DNA of 17,394 nucleotides from Solirubrobacteraceae bacterium (GTDB lineage: Bacteria; Actinomycetota; Thermoleophilia; Solirubrobacterales; Solirubrobacteraceae). Positions 16,444 to 17,394 of the stretch are shown here, piece after piece. Below the pieces are notes generated by a model. It saw only the letters and a list, made by a program, of their open reading frames with translations. It was not told the DNA's origin and ran no database searches. Made by a program: the position numbers and the translations under genes. Positions within the stretch are counted from its first letter, which is position 1. Every line of letters starts with the position of its first letter. The DNA is taken from positions 23,179 to 40,572 of the forward strand of contig JAEMTR010000001.1 in the NCBI GenBank assembly GCA_016462245.1. The letters run 5' to 3'.

Positions 16444-16471
16444 CAACGGGCCACCCGAAGGCGACCCGTTG
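16444..16471 (-). terminator. Terminator of the cold-shock gene, UUCG-loop hairpin
   Basis: The minus-strand RNA forms a 12-bp stem closed by a C(UUCG)G tetraloop, about 38 bases after the csp stop. Two stem pairs are G-U on this strand but would be A-C mismatches on the other, so the hairpin is made for minus-strand RNA. The following bases, TCGTTTGATC, form only a weak U-run, so efficiency is uncertain. Confidence 0.75.
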
Positions 16472-16485
16472 CAAAGACTCCATCT

Positions 16486-16502
16486 GTGGCCACAAGGGCC
16501 AC
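16486..16502. other. Small inverted repeat between csp stop and terminator
   Basis: GTGGCC (16486-16491) and GGCCAC (16497-16502) form a 6-bp stem with a 5-base loop. It may help shape the csp transcript 3' end with the larger hairpin. Confidence 0.5.
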
Positions 16503-16508
16503 GGGGCC

Positions 16509-16712
16509 TTAGATCGTGCGCACGTCCTTAGCGCTCGGACCCTTAGGGCCCTCTTCTGATTCGAACTCCACCTTTGCGCCTTCGGCAAGGGACTTGTAGC
16601 CCTCGCCCATGATCGCTGAGTGGTGCACGAACAGGTCCTTACCGGCTTCATCAGGCGTAATAAACCCGAAGCCCTTTTCATCACTAAACCACTTAACTGT
16701 TCCAGTTGCCAT
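16509..16712 (-). CDS. csp: Cold-shock protein, CspA family
   Basis: A complete 67-residue single-domain OB-fold protein: MATGTVKWFSDEKGFGFITP with RNP1 (KGFGFI, 13-18) and RNP2 (LFVHHS, 27-32). These proteins bind single-stranded RNA or DNA and act as RNA chaperones in the cold or during growth. The ATG has a strong GGAGG 8 bases before it, but that site lies in the 3' arm of a leader hairpin (16720-16756), so access may be controlled. It sits alone, divergent from the ABC lipoprotein gene, and ends before a UUCG terminator. Which Csp paralogue it corresponds to cannot be told. Confidence 0.97.
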   Translation of the reverse strand: MATGTVKWFSDEKGFGFITPDEAGKDLFVHHSAIMGEGYKSLAEGAKVEFESEEGPKGPSAKDVRTI

Positions 16713-16719
16713 CGAAATA

Positions 16720-16756
16720 ACCTCCGCGGCTTTGTGTGCTGCTTACTCGCGGAGAT
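16720..16756 (-). promoter_or_regulatory. Leader hairpin covering the csp Shine-Dalgarno
   Basis: In the minus-strand RNA, AUCUCCGCG (16756-16748) pairs with CGCGGAGGU (16728-16720) around a 19-base loop. The stem is 9 bp, with 7 consecutive Watson-Crick pairs plus a U-G and an A-U at its base. The GGAGG at 16721-16725 is fully paired, 8 bases before the ATG. This could act as a temperature- or protein-responsive translation switch; only the pairing is seen. Confidence 0.6.
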
Positions 16757-16887
16757 GCTGTGAGGCAATCGTGCGGGCGCTGGCACTACTTTCATCGCGC
16801 TTATGCGCGACATTGACAAGCCGAACGGTAGCAGGCGAGAGTATTTGCGCAAGGCAACATCATTCAGCGGCGTTATCGTCAAGAAAT

Positions 16888-16891
16888 AGGA
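16888..16891 (+). promoter_or_regulatory. Shine-Dalgarno of the ABC lipoprotein gene
   Basis: AGGA, 6 bases before the ATG at 16898, supports this start together with the signal peptide that follows. Confidence 0.55.
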
Positions 16892-16897
16892 CCCTCG

Positions 16898-17394
16898 ATG
16901 ATCAGACAGCTCTCAATCGCAGCAGGACTCTTAGCCGCAGCCACGCTGACTGCCTGTGGAGCCAAGAAAGACGTCGTAACTAGCCCTTCCCAGCGTGTCG
17001 TTCGTGTGGTTCTCGACTACCTGCCGAGTGCTGATCATGTTGGGCTCTACAGCGCGCAGGCGAGCGGCGAGTTCGCCAATGTTGGGCTGAACGTCAAATT
17101 GATCACGCCATCAAACCCGTCTGAGCCGCTGAAGCTGCTGCAGAGCGGCGGCGCCGACCTTGCAATCTCCTACGAACCAGAGCTGCTGATCGCGCGCGAC
17201 AAGGGCGCGGCGATCCTCGCCGTTGGCGCGATTGCGCAGCGGCCACTGACATCGCTAATGAGCGTCGACGACAAAGCCGTCGACCCACGCAAGCTTGAAG
17301 GCGCAAAGATCGGCACCAATGGCCTCGCCTACGAGGACGCGTTTCTCGACCAGATCCTCTCGGCCGCGGGGGTCGACACAACTTCGGTCAAGAA
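16898..17394 (+). CDS. ABC transporter solute-binding lipoprotein, NMT1/ThiY-like (3' end beyond window)
   Basis: 165 codons are present and the frame is open at the edge. Residues 1-20 are a lipoprotein signal: MIRQLSIAAG, hydrophobic stretch, lipobox LTAC with C20. The mature part matches NMT1/SsuA-like periplasmic folds: DYLPSADHVGLYSAQASGEF, then GLNVKLITPSNPSEPLKLL and GADLAISYEPELLIARDKG, close to ThiY-type pyrimidine (HMP) binders. Alternative ligands are sulfonates or other small anions or heterocycles. Permease and ATPase genes probably follow beyond 17394. The start is decided by AGGA 6 bases upstream and the lipobox. No TPP riboswitch was seen, which weakens a thiamin assignment. 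Confidence 0.87.
   Translation, partial: MIRQLSIAAGLLAAATLTACGAKKDVVTSPSQRVVRVVLDYLPSADHVGLYSAQASGEFANVGLNVKLITPSNPSEPLKLLQSGGADLAISYEPELLIARDKGAAILAVGAIAQRPLTSLMSVDDKAVDPRKLEGAKIGTNGLAYEDAFLDQILSAAGVDTTSVK

Larger units (their letters stand above)
16713..16897. other. Divergent intergenic region between csp and the ABC lipoprotein gene
   Basis: 185 bases without an open frame. It holds the csp leader hairpin, a perfect 6-bp inverted repeat TCGCGC-TTAT-GCGCGA (16795-16810), and a consensus TTGACA on the plus strand (16813-16818) that overlaps TTGTCA on the minus strand (16814-16819). No well-spaced -10 was found for either. No TPP riboswitch core was recognised. Confidence 0.5.

Noticed and set aside
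16813..16844. TTGACA...GAGTAT as promoter of the ABC lipoprotein gene
   Set aside because: The spacer is 20 bases and GAGTAT is a poor -10, so I list only the -35-like motif in the intergenic entry.
16820..16897. TPP riboswitch upstream of the ThiY-like gene
   Set aside because: No CTGAGA-type core or matching helices are visible, and the space is short.

Overview
The window is high-GC bacterial chromosome, probably an actinobacterium close to Thermoleophilia/Solirubrobacterales. That placement is an inference from the tilS-hpt-ftsH-folP gene order, frequent GTG starts, TANNNT -10 boxes with leaderless starts, an EthA-type monooxygenase and a MoxR/CoxE pair. I see no phage, transposon, CRISPR, tRNA or rRNA. 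Gaps between genes are short; the longest is about 185 bases, between csp and the ABC lipoprotein gene.

Bases 1-5787 (minus strand) hold one tightly packed gene train. In transcription order it is a Lys/Ala/Pro-rich coiled-coil protein, an SCP2-like protein, a class III nucleotide cyclase with an N-terminal HTH, tilS (tRNA-Ile lysidine synthetase), hpt (hypoxanthine phosphoribosyltransferase), ftsH (membrane AAA protease) and the start of folP (dihydropteroate synthase, cut by the window edge). Several junctions are 1-base stop/start overlaps, which suggests translational coupling. The cyclase and SCP2 genes are the unusual members.

Bases 5780-9667 hold small regulatory and hypothetical genes. 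A nucleoside phosphorylase (plus) lies between two minus-strand genes for related small coiled-coil proteins. Then come a conserved unknown protein whose coding signal starts before any standard start codon, a PadR regulator coupled to an SRPBCC protein, a small unknown protein, and a CaCA-type Ca2+/H+ antiporter lacking its N-terminal half.

Bases 9667-14547 are plus strand: a secreted D-glucuronyl C5-epimerase-like protein, an EVE-domain protein overlapping a four-helix membrane protein, and a CoxD-like MoxR ATPase overlapping a CoxE-like VWA protein, with no CO dehydrogenase genes nearby.

Bases 14544-17394 hold a DUF3147-like membrane protein and an EthA-like Baeyer-Villiger monooxygenase (minus), a cold-shock protein (minus) with a UUCG-loop terminator and a leader hairpin covering its Shine-Dalgarno, and, divergently, the 5' part of an NMT1/ThiY-like ABC solute-binding lipoprotein gene (plus, cut by the edge).

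The most interesting signals are the HTH-cyclase coupled to tilS, the SD-sequestering hairpin on csp, the recurrent -10 box placed 5-7 bases before start codons, the half-size antiporter, and the two genes whose 5' ends do not fit normal start rules.
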